Shown: piece after piece, positions 44,535-56,084 of the stretch
Position numbering within the stretch: the first letter of the stretch is position 1
Layout of the letters: every line of letters begins with the position of its first letter
From: Pelecanus crispus
Taxonomy: Eukaryota > Chordata > Aves > Pelecaniformes > Pelecanidae
Direction: 5' to 3'
DNA: 64,000 bases
NCBI RefSeq assembly: GCF_030463565.1
Contig: NC_134662.1
Coordinates: forward strand, 4,627,001 to 4,691,000
Notes under the pieces: model-generated
The model's database searches: none
Seen by the model: only the letters and a program-made list of their open reading frames with translations
Told to the model about the DNA's origin: nothing
Position numbers and translations under genes: made by a program

Positions 44535-45828
44535 AGGAAGGCGGCGCGGCGGGAGGGGGCGTGGCCCCCGCCTACCCCCGCCCCCGGCGCGGTCCCGGCC
44601 CGGAGCGCGCGGCCCGGAGCGGGCGCGGGGCGGCGGCGGAGCGGAGCGGGGCGGGGGCGGCGGCGGCCCCGCAGGTGAGTGCGGCCCCGCCGGGCCCGGG
44701 TCCCGCGGCCGCCCGGTCCCGCCCGCGGGTGGGGAGCAGGGACCAACCCCCGGGCCGCCTACGGGAGCGGGGTGCAGCCGCCCCCGGCCCCGCCGTGCAG
44801 CCCCCGCCGCTCCCGCGCGGTGCGGGGGCGCAGCCCCCCCCCCTCCTCGCCGCTGCAGCATCCCCCTCCCCGGGGCTGGGGTGCAGCCCCGCGCCCCCCC
44901 CGCCTCGGTGAGACCCCCCCCCCGCTGTGCGTGGCTCCAGCTGCGGCGCACCCCGCCTCGGGGGACCGGGGCAGCCCCCGGTGCCCCCTCCTCAATAGAA
45001 GCTCCCCCTCCCCCGGTGCATGGGTGCAGCCCCCCCCTCCCCTCCCCAAAACGCCGCTCCCGGTGCTGCGGGCAGCCCCACCGCGACCCCCCCGCTGCAG
45101 GTGCAGGGCTCGGCTCTTTCCCCTCTATTTTTTTTTTTTTGGGGGGGGGGGGGTATCTGCACCCCTGTGCACGCCCTGACACCCCCCGCGGTGCTTCTCC
45201 CTCCAACGCACCCGCTGCCCGTGGCGGTGGGTGCCCCCCACCCTCACCCCCCACCCTCACCGAGCATCCCCTGGCCCGGGCAGGTGCAGCCGTTCCCCAA
45301 ACCGGGTGGGATTCGGACCCCCCCCCGGCACCCCTCGGGGGGCCACCCGTGTCCCCCGCACCCCACGTCGGTGAAGGTCACCGCTGCAGGTGGCCAGGGC
45401 CGCCGGGCTGGGGGTCCCGGGGGGGGGGGGGGGTCCCGGGGTGACCCTGCTGCAGGCCGGTGGGATGCTGCAAACCCCCCCCCCGCCCCCGTGCCCCCCG
45501 TCCCGCTCGGGGACACGGTGGCCGCTGCCACCTCCGGGGACTTTGGCCGGCGGCGATGGGGCGATGGCTTCGCCGCGGCTGTGGCCTCTGGTGACCGGCG
45601 GCGGGTCGGGGTCTGGCCAGGCCCTGAGCCCCCCCCCGGTGCCCCCCCCCAGCCCCATTTCCCCCCCAGCCTAGCTGGGGGAAGCTGGGGAGGCCGCGCT
45701 GAGCCCGCCCCGCTCGTGACACAGGTGGCTCAGCCTGTGCAGAGGCACTGCCGGATCCGGGGGGGGGCCGGGAGCGGGGTTTGGGGGGCTGCAGTATGCC
45801 CTAACCCCTCTTTCTCTCTCCCCCCCAG

Positions 45829-45885
45829 ACCCCCGGCGCACCGAGGATGATCGGGGGGGCCCCACGAGCCCCCCAGCAGCCCAGG
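45829..45885 (+). other. FCHO1: FCHO1 5'UTR exon with a short upstream ORF
   Basis: An acceptor (CCCCCCAG) and donor (GTAAGT) define this exon. It contains an ATG at 45847. Spliced to the next exon (starting 46509), that ATG gives a 17-codon reading frame (MIGGAPRAPQQPRGAGS) that stops at 46523, just ahead of the main FCHO1 start at 46562. Confidence 0.55.
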
Positions 45886-46561
45886 GTAAGTGGGGCCCCC
45901 CCCTGCCCCGTCACGCCAGCCCCTGGCCATGCACGATTTTTTAGTTTCCTGTTTTTCTCTGGTGTGTGATGGGGAGCGGGGCCGGGGGGGGCACAGCCTG
46001 GGGGTCCCCCCTGCCGAGAGCCGGGGGGCTGCTCCGGCAGGTGACCCCCGGCACGGCTGGGTGCGTTTGGGGTTCAGGGCAGGGGAGGGCCTGGATGCCT
46101 GGGTCCCCCAATCTGGGGGGGAAAGGGGCTCCCCCGGGCATGCAGGGGGCTGGTGCGTGTGGGGGTGTTTTTGGGGGGCTGCCGGCACGGCTGGGTGTGG
46201 GAGCAGCAGCCGCCGCCGCCGCGCAGCAGCCGCTCATTTATTATTTAGCTGCGTATCTGGTGTCGGGCCCAAGCGCTGCCCCGCCGGCCCCCCCACGCCG
46301 GACCCTGGCAGCCCCCCGTGTGCCGCACACCGTGGGGAGGGGGCCGCGGCGGTGGCGGCGGGCACGGGGGAGCCTGCGGTTTCCATGGCCACGGGGCTGC
46401 GCGGCCGCTTTCTTGGCAAAACCGATAAATACCGGTGGGTGTGGTGCGGGGGGGGGGGTCCCCAGCGAGCCCCCCGCCGTCCCTGGTAAGGACTGGTTGT
46501 GTCCGCAGGGCGCCGGGAGCTGAGCTGGGGGTCCCCGCGCCGCCGTCCCCCCCCCTCCAAG

Positions 46562-49500
46562 ATGTCCTACTTCAGCGAGCACTTCTGGGTAAGCCTGGAC
46601 CCCCACCCATGGGTGACCCCCACCCTCTGGGGCTCGCTGCGGGGGAGCCCCCAGCCCTCGGAGGTGGCGGGGGGGGGGGGGGTGTGTGTTCATCACCGCC
46701 GGTAATTTTGCAAGGCCCAAACGCTTTCGTTAACGCTGCAAATTAATTGCTGAGGGAAGCGGGGGAGCGATGGGTGCGGGTGGCCTGCGGGGGCCCCCGG
46801 TCGCGGTGCTGTCCCCGTCCCGGCACCGCGGGGGGAAGTTGGCAGCGCCGCGGGGACGCGAAGCGTGGCTGCTGCTTCCTGGTTCGTCTCTGCCAGGGCC
46901 TGGCAGCTGCCTGCATCTTCCCCTTCCCTCTGCCTCAGTTTCCCCAGGTGGGGTTCGTGCTGCTGGGGGCGGGGGGGTGGGAGGGAAGCCACCCCCACGT
47001 GCTGGGCGGGAGCTGGCAGCACCCGAAGCAGCACCCAAAATAGCACCCGGCGTCAGGGCTCAGCCCACCCCTTCCTGCCCCGCGCACCCCGGGGAACCCC
47101 GGCGTCCCAGCCCCGCCACCCCCCGGGCTCCGGCCAGCACCACCCCTGGCACGGGTGGGGGGCTCCGCACCCCCCTGTGCACCCAGGGTGGGCGTCCGGG
47201 CCACCGTACCCCGTTTGGGGCATTCCCACCCCAAATGACACTTTGTGCTGTGCCGGCTGGTGCTCCTGGCGTCCTGGGGGGGGCCGGGTGGGGGTCCCTG
47301 GGTGCCCACGGGGTGCTGGGTGGGTTTTGGGGGCTGAGGGTGGTCCCCTGCCAGGGCGAGAAGAACCACGGCTTCGACGTGCTCTACCACAACATGAAGC
47401 ACGGGCAGATCTCCACCAAGGAGCTGGCCGACTTCGTCCGTGAGAGGTACCGGGGAGCGGGGGGCAACCGAGGGGGTCCCTTGGCATTGCTGGTCTGCGT
47501 CCCCAGCACCCGCTCCCCGCTGTCCCCAGGGCTGCCATCGAGGAGAACTACGCCAAGGCCATGGTGAAGCTGTCTAAGATGGCCACCAACGGCACCCAGC
47601 TGGGGTAAGTGGGGGTCTGGGGGGTCCGGAGCACCCTGAGCTGGGGGTGGGGGGAGCCCACTGATCCCTGCCCGTGCTCCCCCCAGGACTTTTGCGCCGC
47701 TCTGGGAGGTTTTCCGCATCTCCTCGGACAAGCTGGCCCTGTGCCACCTGGAGCTGATGAAGAAGCTGCACGACCTCATCAAGGAGATCTCGCGCTACGG
47801 CGAGGAGCAAGGCCGGGTACACAAGAAGGTACAGCATCCCCCCCCCCAACCCCTCCAGCCCCGTCCTCCCCCACCGTACCCCAAACCCCCCTGCCCACCC
47901 CACTCTGTGTCCCCCAACAAGTCCAAGGAGGAGGTGTCGGGGACGCTGGAGGCCGTCCAGCTGCTGCATGGGGTGGCCCAGCTGCTGCCCAAATCCAAGG
48001 AGAGCTACCACAGCAAGTGCCAGGAGTACGAGCGGCTTCGCAAGGAGGGCACCAGCCAGAAGGAGATCGACAAGGTGAGACCCACGCGTCCCCCCTCGAT
48101 GGCCCCTGTCCCCCCCGATGGTCCCCGTCCCCCTCCGGCTCATGCCCATCGCTTGGTCCCGCAGGCAGAGCTCAAGTCCAAGAAGGCGGGCGAGGCGCTG
48201 CGGCGGGCGGTGGAGAAATACAACGCTGCCCGGGCCGACTTTGAGCAGAGGATGCTGGATTCGGCCGTGGTGGGCAGCGCCGGGGTGCGGGCAGGGCGGG
48301 CAGGAAGGGGTTGGCGTGGGCACAGCTCGGGCGCACGGGGCAGGCTGGTCCTTGGGGACGTGGCAGCCTGGCTGAGCCCCGTTCCCTGGGGATGCTGGCC
48401 CCGGGGGACACGGCACCCTGACGGAGCACGTCTTCCCGGGGACGTGCCACCCTGGCTGAGCCCCGTTCCTTGGCGATGCCGAGCCCTGGGGATCCCCCTC
48501 CTTGGGGATGTCGGCCCTTGGGGATGTGCCACCCTGGTTGAGCCCCCCCTCCTTGGGCGTGAGCCCCATTCCCTGGGGACACCAGTCCCTGGGGACGTGC
48601 CAAGCTGGCTGAGCCCACCTTCGTTTTGATGCCAGCCCCTAGAGCCATGCCACCCTGGCTGAGCCCCCCTCCTTGGGGACACGCTACCCTGCCTGAGCCC
48701 CGTTCCCTGGGGATGCTGGCCCCGGGGGACACGGCACCCTGGCTAAACCCCCGCCATCTGCCCCCTCAGCGCTTCCAGGAGGTGGAAGAAGCCCACCTAC
48801 GCCACATGAAGGGTCTCATCGGCTCCTACTCGCACTCCGTGGAGGACACCCACGTCCAGATCGGGCAGGTGAGTCCCAACAACCACGGGGACAACATCAA
48901 GCTGTCCCCCCTTTTATTCTGAATATGATGTCGTGTGTCCTCCCACCCCCCACCCCCCCCTTTTTTTTTTTTTTTTCTGTTTTCCCCAGGTGCACGAAGA
49001 ATTCAAGCAAAACGTGGAGAACATCGGCACCGAGATGCTGCTGCGGAGGTTTGCTGAGAGCAAGGGCACGGGGCGAGAGCGGCCAGGTGAGGTGTGGGCA
49101 GCATCGCGGTGGGCTCCCCCCCCAGTTTGCACGAGGGTGACGCTCCCCCTCCTCGCACGAGGAGCCCTCGTGCGAGGAGGGGGAGCGTCACCCTCGTGCG
49201 AGGATGGAGCCGCAATGCCGGGCTGATCCCGCTCTCGGTGACAGGAGCGTTGGATTTCGACGAGTACCGGCTGGCCCCAGCGCAGGAAGGCAAGTACGTC
49301 TGCATCCAGCAGCCCCATGCCGGGGATTTTGGGGGTGGAAGGGGGTCTGCTCACCCCTCTGCGCCCCCCTTCCAGGACCCAAAAGGAGCCGTAGCAAAGC
49401 TTTCCGTATCCCTGGCTTGAGCCGTAAGGAGAGGGATCGTGATGCTGTGTAAGATTCCCCCCCGCTCCCTGTGTCCCGCATCCCCGTATCCCTTCCTTGC

Positions 49501-52500
49501 TTCAGGATCTAACGCTACCCCTGTCATTCCCCAGGGAATCGCCGGATGCTGAGGTGGTGAGTATCCCAGTGCCAGCCCTGGCGTTGGTTTTTTTCCATAC
49601 TGGGAAGACTGGGGAGCAAGCGCCTCTCCGAGCATCTCCCCGCAGGGCTGCCCGGAGGTGGATGAGGACGGGTTCACCGTGCGCCCCGACATCGCCCGCA
49701 GTATCCTTGTGCTGGAGTGTGTGTGTGTGTGCGGGGGGGGTGATTTTTGGGGGGTCCAAGCGCGGGGTGTTCCCTTGACGCGGGGGCTCAGCCGAGGAGG
49801 AGAACCACGTCTGCTCCTCCAGCGACTCCGACTACGACGAGGACGAGCCCCGCAAGTTTTACGTCCACATCAAGCCGGTGCAACCCCGGGAGGCAGACGG
49901 CAGCGCCGAGGCCACCATGGAGCAGCTCAAGGCCACCGTGGGGAACCTCATCCTGCCCCCCAGCATTGGGGTGAGCCTTGAGGGGGGGGCTGTGGGGTCC
50001 CCAGGGACCGTGCCAGGGCCAGCTGACCCCCTTGTCCCCATTCTCTTGCAGGGCACCGTCAAGCGACAGTCGTCCCGTAAGTGCCACCCCGGGGGCTCGG
50101 CGTGGCCGTGGCTTGGGGGTCCCCCTGTCCCCGTCCCCCCTGTCCCCGTCCCCTAACGCTGCCTGTCCCTGTCCCTCTTTGCAGGGCACGTGGCACCTCT
50201 GACCCTAGGCCCAAGCGAAGCGGACCCCGAGGGGACGCTGGCGGCTGGTGAGGCTGCGGGGGGCATCCTGGGGATGTTGGGGGGGTGGTCCTGGGGGTGT
50301 GGGGTGCACTGGCTCTGCAACCCCCGGCATGTCCCCTCACCCCGCAGGTGACAGCGCAGGGACGGGGTGCCCGGCGGCGCAGGTGAACAGGTACGGGGCA
50401 GGGAGGGAGCGGGGGGCCGTGGGGTGGTGCACCCCACGCTGCCGCCCCTGAGACCCTTCCCCGGGGGTCCTGGGTGGGCACTGAGCCGCCTCCTCTGTCC
50501 CCGGTGCAGTGGCCCCGGGAAAGCCCCTGTGGATGCGGTGCCCCCCGCCGCTCTCTTCGGGCCCCCGCTGGAGTCGGCTTTTGAAGCGGAGGATTTCCCG
50601 GGTGAGGATTTGGGTGGTCAGGGAGGAGGGAATGGGATGGGGGACCCCGGCATCCAGGGTGCCGTGGGGCCCCCCCCCACCGCAGCGCTCCGACACGGGG
50701 GTCTCCCTGCAGCCCCCCGCGCCTACGTCCTCACCTCCTCCTCCTCCCCCTTCTCCTCATCCTCCCCGGAGAACGTGGAGGACTCGGGTTTGGACTCGCC
50801 CTCGCACCCCGCGCCTGGACCCTCCCCGGACTCGAGACCCTGGACCCCGCAGCCGGGAACGCCACAGAGCCCCCTCCCCAAGCGGGGCGGCCCGCCGGAC
50901 CCCCCGCCACTGCCGCCCCCCCCCGCCGCCCGGGACCCCGGTGCTTGGGTGCCGCGGCCCCGCAGCCCTGCCGGCCGCCTCCCGGAGCCCCCCGGCTTTG
51001 CCGTCTTCAGCGGCCCCGGGGCCGAGGGTCTCTGGGAGGACGTGGGGTCTGCGCCCCGGGGACGCAGCCGCTGCGCCAGCGGCCCGGCGCCCCGCGAAGC
51101 CCCCTCGCCCGACCCTTTTGGGGAGCCCCCGCCGTGGGTCAGACCCCGCAGCCCCGGTGGGGATCAGCCCCCGCTGCCCTGTCCTTCCTCCAACTCGGCC
51201 TCCTCCTCCTCCTCCTCCCCGGCCCCCCCGAGCGGGGGGGAGTCCTCCAGCCCCTCTCCGTGGACCTGCCAAGGGTCGGGGATGAGGCTGAGCGAGGGCG
51301 GCACACCGGTGGCTCCCCCACCGCAGCCTGAGCCGGGTGAGTGGCAGGGGTGCAGGAGCTGCCCCCCCTTACCCTTAATTCCACCCCCCCACCCCGCAGC
51401 TGGGCGCAGGGTCTCACCCAGCTCGGCTGAGAACGGGGCTGAGACCTGCCGAGCTCGTCGCACTGGTGAGACCCTGCTGGAGCCCACCCGGGGGTCTTGC
51501 CATGGCAGGTCTCTCTCCTCACCCCCCTATTTGTGCCCCCCCCCCCCCCAGATGCTCTCCCCACCCGGCCCAGTGCAGCCCCCCGGGAGGTCCCACTCAT
51601 GGCCCCCCCTCGCCGCTCCCGCACGAAGAGGCCGGCGGCCGGCCCGGCTGCGGGCAGCAACACCGACCTGGTGCGTGACCGGGCGAGGGGAACGGGGCCG
51701 GGCTGGGGACCCCCATGGTGGGGGCCAGACCTGGGGACCCCCCCCCCGCTGCCGACGCCGTTTTGCCTTGCAGTCGCGCTCGCTGAGCCCCTCACCCTCC
51801 TGGAGCTGCGGCCCCTCGCACTCGGCGCCCGCCAGCCTGGGCGAGCGGGGCTTCTTCGCCGTCTCCCAACCGGCGCTCGGTGGGTGCCGGGGGGCTGGGG
51901 GGGGGGGGGCGTGGGGTGGGGGTCCCATCTGGGCTCTGACCCCGTTTCCCTCCCCAGGGCTGTCGCGGGGTCCCAGCCCCGTGGTGCTGGGCTCGCAGGA
52001 CGCGCTCCCCGTGGCCACCGCCTTCACCGAGTACATCCACGCGTACTTCAAGGGGCGCGACGCCGACAGGTACGGGGGTTCGGGGGGGGTCAGGGTCCCC
52101 CCGCAGCTACTGCGTCCTGCTTGGGGCATCTGCTGACCCCGGCCTGTCCCCGGCAGCTGCCTGGTGAAGGTGACGGGGGAGCTCACCATGTCCTTCCCCG
52201 CCGGCATCGTCCGCGTCTTCAGCGGGAGCATGGCCCCCCCCGTGCTCAGCTTCCGCCTGCTCAACGCCGGCGCCATCGAGCAGTTTCTGCCCAACGCCGA
52301 GCTGCTCTACAGGTGCGGGGACGCGGTGGCACCGCGGCACCGGCTGCATGGCGATGCCTGGGCAGGCTGGCAGGCGGGGGATGCAGCGGTGGGGAGCTGG
52401 TATCGGGGTTCAGGGGGTGCCTGGGGGGGATGCAGGGACTTTGGGAGATGGTGGGTGCGGCGATGGGGAGCTGTACGTTGGGGTACGTGGGGTACCTGGT

Positions 52501-54670
52501 TTCCTGGGGACGCCTGGATGTCCTGGGAACCAGTAGATGCAGCGATGGGGAGCTGGATATTGGGGTACATGGGGTTCCCAGGGGGTCTGAGCATCCCGGG
52601 AGCTGGCGAGTGCAGTAACGGGGAGCTGCGTGTCGGGGTCCATGGGGTTCATAGAATCATAGAATTGTTTAGGTTGGAAAAGCCCTTTAAGATCATCCAG
52701 TCCAACCATTAACCTACACTACCAAGTCTACTCTAAGCCAGTCAAGGGTAGACCAGACTAAACCATGTCCCGAATGGTTCCTGGGGTTCCCAGGAGGCCT
52801 GAGCATCCTTGGGTGGGTGCAGCGATGGGGAGCTGACTATTGGGGTGCTGGCTTTCCTGGGGTACCCAGGAGCACCCTTGCCACTCTGACCCCCTCCCTG
52901 CAGCGACCCATCCCAGAGCGACCCCAGCACCAAGGATTTCTGGCTGAACATGGCAGCGCTGACCGGGCACCTGCAGAAGCAAGCGGAGCAGAGTCCGGCC
53001 GCCTCCTACTACAACGTGGCTCTGCTCAAGTACCAGGTGAGCCCCGGGCGGGGAGAGCGGCGACCCTCGGCTCCCCCACCCAGCTGTTTGGGGGTGGGAG
53101 GGTCTCGGTGCCCCCCTGAACCCTCCCTGATTTTCCTCACCCAGTTCTCACGGCTGGGCCCCGGCTCGGCGCCGCTGCGGCTGTGCGTATGCTGGGACTG
53201 CTCGCCGGGCGCCACGCGGGTCAGCGTCGAGTACGGCTACAACGCCGGCGCCCTGGCCCTGCCCGTGCCCCTCGCCAACGTCCACATCCTGCTGCCCGTG
53301 GACGAGCCCGTCGCCAACCTGCGGCTGCAGCCCGCAGCCAGCTGGTAAGGGCTGGGGAGGATGCAGGACCGGGGGTCCCAGACGCCTCCAGGGTGGGAGA
53401 GGGGAACCCTGGGCTGGGAAACGGGGTGCTGGTGGGGTGGGGAAGGCAGGAATGGGTTCAAAAAATGGGTCGACTGTTCAAAAAATGGGTAGAGCGTTCA
53501 AAAAAACGGGTAGATGTGGCACTTTGGGCCATGGTTCAGTGGGCACGGTGGTGTTGGGTTGGTGGTTGGGCTGATGATCTTAGAGATCCTTTCCAATCTT
53601 AATGATTCCTAGTTTTTACTTTCATTAAAAATAATCCAGTCACCCAACCAGCAAACATGAAATTATGACTCTGCCCTTAATTGGTTTAGTGGTGGGCTTG
53701 GCAGCGTTAGGTTACTGGTTGGGCTGGATGATCTTAAAGGGCTTTTCCAACCTAAACGATTCTGTGATTCCATGATGATGTGTCCCTTAGGGGTGGGAGC
53801 AGGGGGGATGGGGTGAAGGCAGGGGGGTGGTTTGGGGGTCTGGGGGCTTGGGGACATCATGCCCGTGTCCCGGCAGGAATCTGGAGGAGAAGAGGCTGCT
53901 CTGGAGGCTGCTGGACGTCCCCGGTGCCCCGGGGCAGGCAGGTGAGGCTGTGCCCGCGCCGCTCGGAGGGGACGGGGCAGGGGAGCAGAGTCTGGCCCTG
54001 GCCCCTGCAGACCTCCCCCCCTCTTTGCTGTCCCCCCCAGGCTGCGGCCGGCTCTCGGCCAGCTGGGAGCCCCTCTGCGGGCCCAGCAAGCCCAGCCCGG
54101 TGGCAGCCCAGTTCAGCAGCGAGGGCAGCACGCTGTCGGGCGTCGAGGTGGAGCTGGCGAGCGCCGGGTACCGCATGTCGCTGGTCAAGAAGAGGTTTGC
54201 TACAGGTACGGCTGGCGGGGCCCGGGGGGTGCGGGTCCTCTCCCCATCCCTGGGGTGCATGGGGTCCCTTGCTTAGGGTGCAGGGGGTCCCTCCGCTGCT
54301 CTCCAGGGTGCATGGGTTCCCTTCCCTAGGGTGCATGGGTTCCCTTCCCTAGGGTGCATGAGGTCCCTTCCCCAGGGTGGACAGGGTCCCTTCTCTGCTC
54401 CCCGGGGTGCACAGGGGTCCCTTCCCTGCTACCCATGGCCCTGGGTGCATGGGGTCCCCTCCCTACCACCCCAAGCTCCGTTCCCCCCTTGCTGGGCAAT
54501 GCCCCATGGCGATGCCCAGCCCAGGGAAGGTGCAGGTAGCCCAGTTCGGGGCCAGCATCGAGCCCTGGCCCCTCGGCGATGACCATCCTCACACCGGGCA
54601 CGTGCCCCCCATGCTCGCAGCCCCTCCTCACCGCCTTTCCTCCGCAGGGATCTACCTGGCGGGGTCCTGA
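46562..54670 (+). CDS. FCHO1: FCHO1, F-BAR and mu-homology domain protein
   Basis: Coding exons: 46562-46588, 47355-47446, 47530-47604, 47687-47828, 47922-48074, 48165-48269, 48770-48868, 48990-49086, 49245-49289, 49376-49448, 49535-49556, 49646-49700, 49792-49970, 50052-50076, 50185-50247, 50348-50390, 50510-50601, 50713-51336, 51400-51465, 51552-51670, 51774-51879, 51958-52069, 52157-52312, 52904-53036, 53145-53344, 53877-53941, 54041-54205, 54648-54670; phases all agree, 1051 residues (human about 889). Residues 1-263 form the F-BAR domain ([48 protein letters not shown]). Residues 264-770 are a Ser/Pro linker with the conserved [18 protein letters not shown] and [16 protein letters not shown]. 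Residues about 775-1051 are the mu-homology domain. The protein nucleates clathrin-coated pits by bending membrane, activating AP-2 and binding Eps15/intersectin. The 49289/49376 intron is GC-AG. The start matches the conserved MSYF.EHFWGEKNHGF. Confidence 0.96.
48350..48765 (+). repeat. Minisatellite in the FCHO1 intron 48270-48769
   Basis: Repeated words GGGGACGTGCCACCCTGGCT, GAGCCCCGTTCCTTGG and GGGGATGCTGGCCC recur about ten times with mixed spacing (about 45 bp). It fills most of the intron between the exons ending at 48269 and starting at 48770. Confidence 0.85.
49129..49199. repeat. Perfect 34-bp inverted repeat (hairpin) in an FCHO1 intron
   Basis: Arm 1 is 49129-49162, the loop is AGC (49163-49165) and arm 2 is 49166-49199; all 34 base pairs match. 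The apex contains CTCGCACGAGG. The intron is only 158 bp long, so the hairpin occupies nearly half of it, starting about 40 bp after the donor. Confidence 0.97.
52650..52775 (-). repeat. CR1 tail fragment in an FCHO1 intron, minus orientation
   Basis: The plus strand begins CATAGAATCATAGAATTG, then TTTAGGTTGGAAAAGCCC and ATCCAGTCCAACCATTAACC, the reverse complement of the CR1-type tail also seen at 5440-5525. It lies in the intron 52313-52903. Confidence 0.85.
53555..53780 (+). repeat. Second copy of the composite CR1 tail, in an FCHO1 intron
   Basis: It aligns along its length with 5325-5525: GATCTTAGAGATCCTTTCC, TTAATGATTCCTAGTTTTTA, the A/T-rich linker with ATCCAGTCACC and CAGCAAACATGAAA, GGTTTAGTGGTGGGCTTGG, and the ending CCAACCTAAACGATTCTG. 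It lies in the intron 53345-53876 in the same direction as the gene. Confidence 0.85.
54240..54480 (+). repeat. Tandem repeat in the last FCHO1 intron
   Basis: Units of about 24 bp (GGGTGCATGGGTTCCCTTCCC and variants with CCTAG or CTGCTCTCC spacers) repeat about nine times downstream of the exon ending at 54205. Confidence 0.85.
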
Positions 54671-54777
54671 GCCGCCTCGCACCGGACCCTCCAGGCCCCC
54701 CGGGCTTCCCCCTTGGTTGTGTGAACTTGAAACACTGGATGGAGGCTGGCCGGGGAGGGGGTGCCGCCGGGTGGGAA

Positions 54778-54836
54778 CCCCCCTCCTCCTCCTCCTCCTC
54801 CTCCTCCTCCTCTTCCTCCTCCTCCTCTCCCTCCGG
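54778..54836 (+). repeat. (TCC)n microsatellite in the FCHO1 3'UTR
   Basis: About 17 TCC triplets with a single TTC interruption. The tract lies about 110 bp past the stop codon and gives poly-Ser/poly-Pro frames that are not genes. Confidence 0.95.
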
Positions 54837-54934
54837 CTCCCCGCTCCATGGCTGTCACCCACGTCTCCTGCTGCCCGGCAGTCGGTCCCCTCTGCCCTCC
54901 CCTGTGCTGTGAAGGGAGCAGGAGCTGCTCTTTT

Positions 54935-54940
54935 ATTAAA
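54935..54940 (+). terminator. FCHO1: FCHO1 polyadenylation signal ATTAAA
   Basis: TTTTATTAAACATTTTATTTTC lies 265 bp after the stop codon and is followed by G/C-rich DNA. Confidence 0.75.
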
Positions 54941-54944
54941 CATT

Positions 54945-56084
54945 TTATTTTCTAATAACGGCCCCGCCGGCTCCCGCCTGTCTCCTGCTGCGATGCCCAT
55001 CCCCGGGGGCCCCCAGGCTTCTCCTTGGAAACGGGGCTCGGCTCTTGTGCCGCGGCTCCCCGCGGGCTCCGGTGTTGCTGGGCCGGGGGAAACTGAGGCA
55101 GGGAGCCGGCAGCGCTTTGCTGAAACGTTTCCTCCTGCCCGTGCGTGTTGCTGCCCCACCTGCGGCAAAGGGGTGGGTAGACAGACGGATGGGTGGGTGG
55201 ACGGGCAGCCTCACGGCACCGGGCAAAGGGGAGGATCCCCACTGGGGATAACTTTGCCACTGGGGCTGCAGTGCTTCCGGCACAGGGAGAGGTGCGGTGC
55301 GAGGATGGCCCCGAGCTGCCTCTGTGACAAGGTACCAGGGTGGGACACACGACGACTCGCCGGGGGTGTCGTGGCTCTTTGCAGTGCTCCTGGGCACCAG
55401 GACAGGGCACTCACCTCGGGCAAGGGCTGGCTGGATCCGTCCCCGGATGGCTGGGCTCTGCGCGGTGCCGGTGGGCAAGCGGCAGCCGGGGTCTTGCCAG
55501 GGTCCCCGTGCTGCCTGGGGGGCCCCTGTCCCGATGCTTCGTCTTTGAGGGTGAGGGCTGCTCGCAGCAAACCCGGGTGGGCTCCTTGCACCTGGGACCA
55601 CCCCGCCAACACCTTGCGATGCCTCGAGCTGGCGGTAACCCCTCTGCTGACCCCTCCATGCCAGCGGGTCCTGGGTGCTGCGCAGCCTTGCTGGCTATGC
55701 CCAGGTTTTTGGGGCTGCGCCCTGTGTTTGCTCTCCCAAAGGAGAATGTGCCCCATCCCGGAACCAGCGGTTTATTGCTCTCCTTGGGTCTCCCACCCAT
55801 TTCCCAGCACAGCCAGAGGGATTGGACTTTGCCCTGCACCCAAGGGTGCCCTGCCCAGCCCGGGCCCTCCCTGCATGGCAGCAAGCAGTTTGCTGGTTAC
55901 CTGTGGCCCAGTGTGACCGGCTGGTGTGGGGACATCTCCCCGCTCCCCTCCGTGTGCCGGGAGCTCTGTGCTCCGGCTGTGCAGGGAAGGATGCCGTGCC
56001 CCAGCCCAGGGCATCTCTCCGGGTGCGGATGCTCGGAGGCTGCGGGGATGACCAGTGCCGAATCCTGCTCCCTGTCTCTTGCAG
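54945..56084. other. FCHO1-B3GNT3 gap and B3GNT3 first intron
   Basis: No further gene is seen. The interval holds one reversed GTGCCTCAGTTTCCCC-type word (55086-55100) and the tentative B3GNT3 first coding exon (55305-55331). It has no interspersed repeat I recognise. Long plus-strand frames (54579-55916, 55340-56314) lack family resemblance. Confidence 0.55.

Noticed and set aside
53555-53780. Possible LTR or retroviral remnant in FCHO1 intron
   Set aside because: Landmarks match CR1 LINE tails, with no LTR ends, primer site or gag/pol-like frame.
54721-54912. Poly-Ser/poly-Pro short frames after FCHO1
   Set aside because: They translate the (TCC)n microsatellite in the FCHO1 3'UTR.
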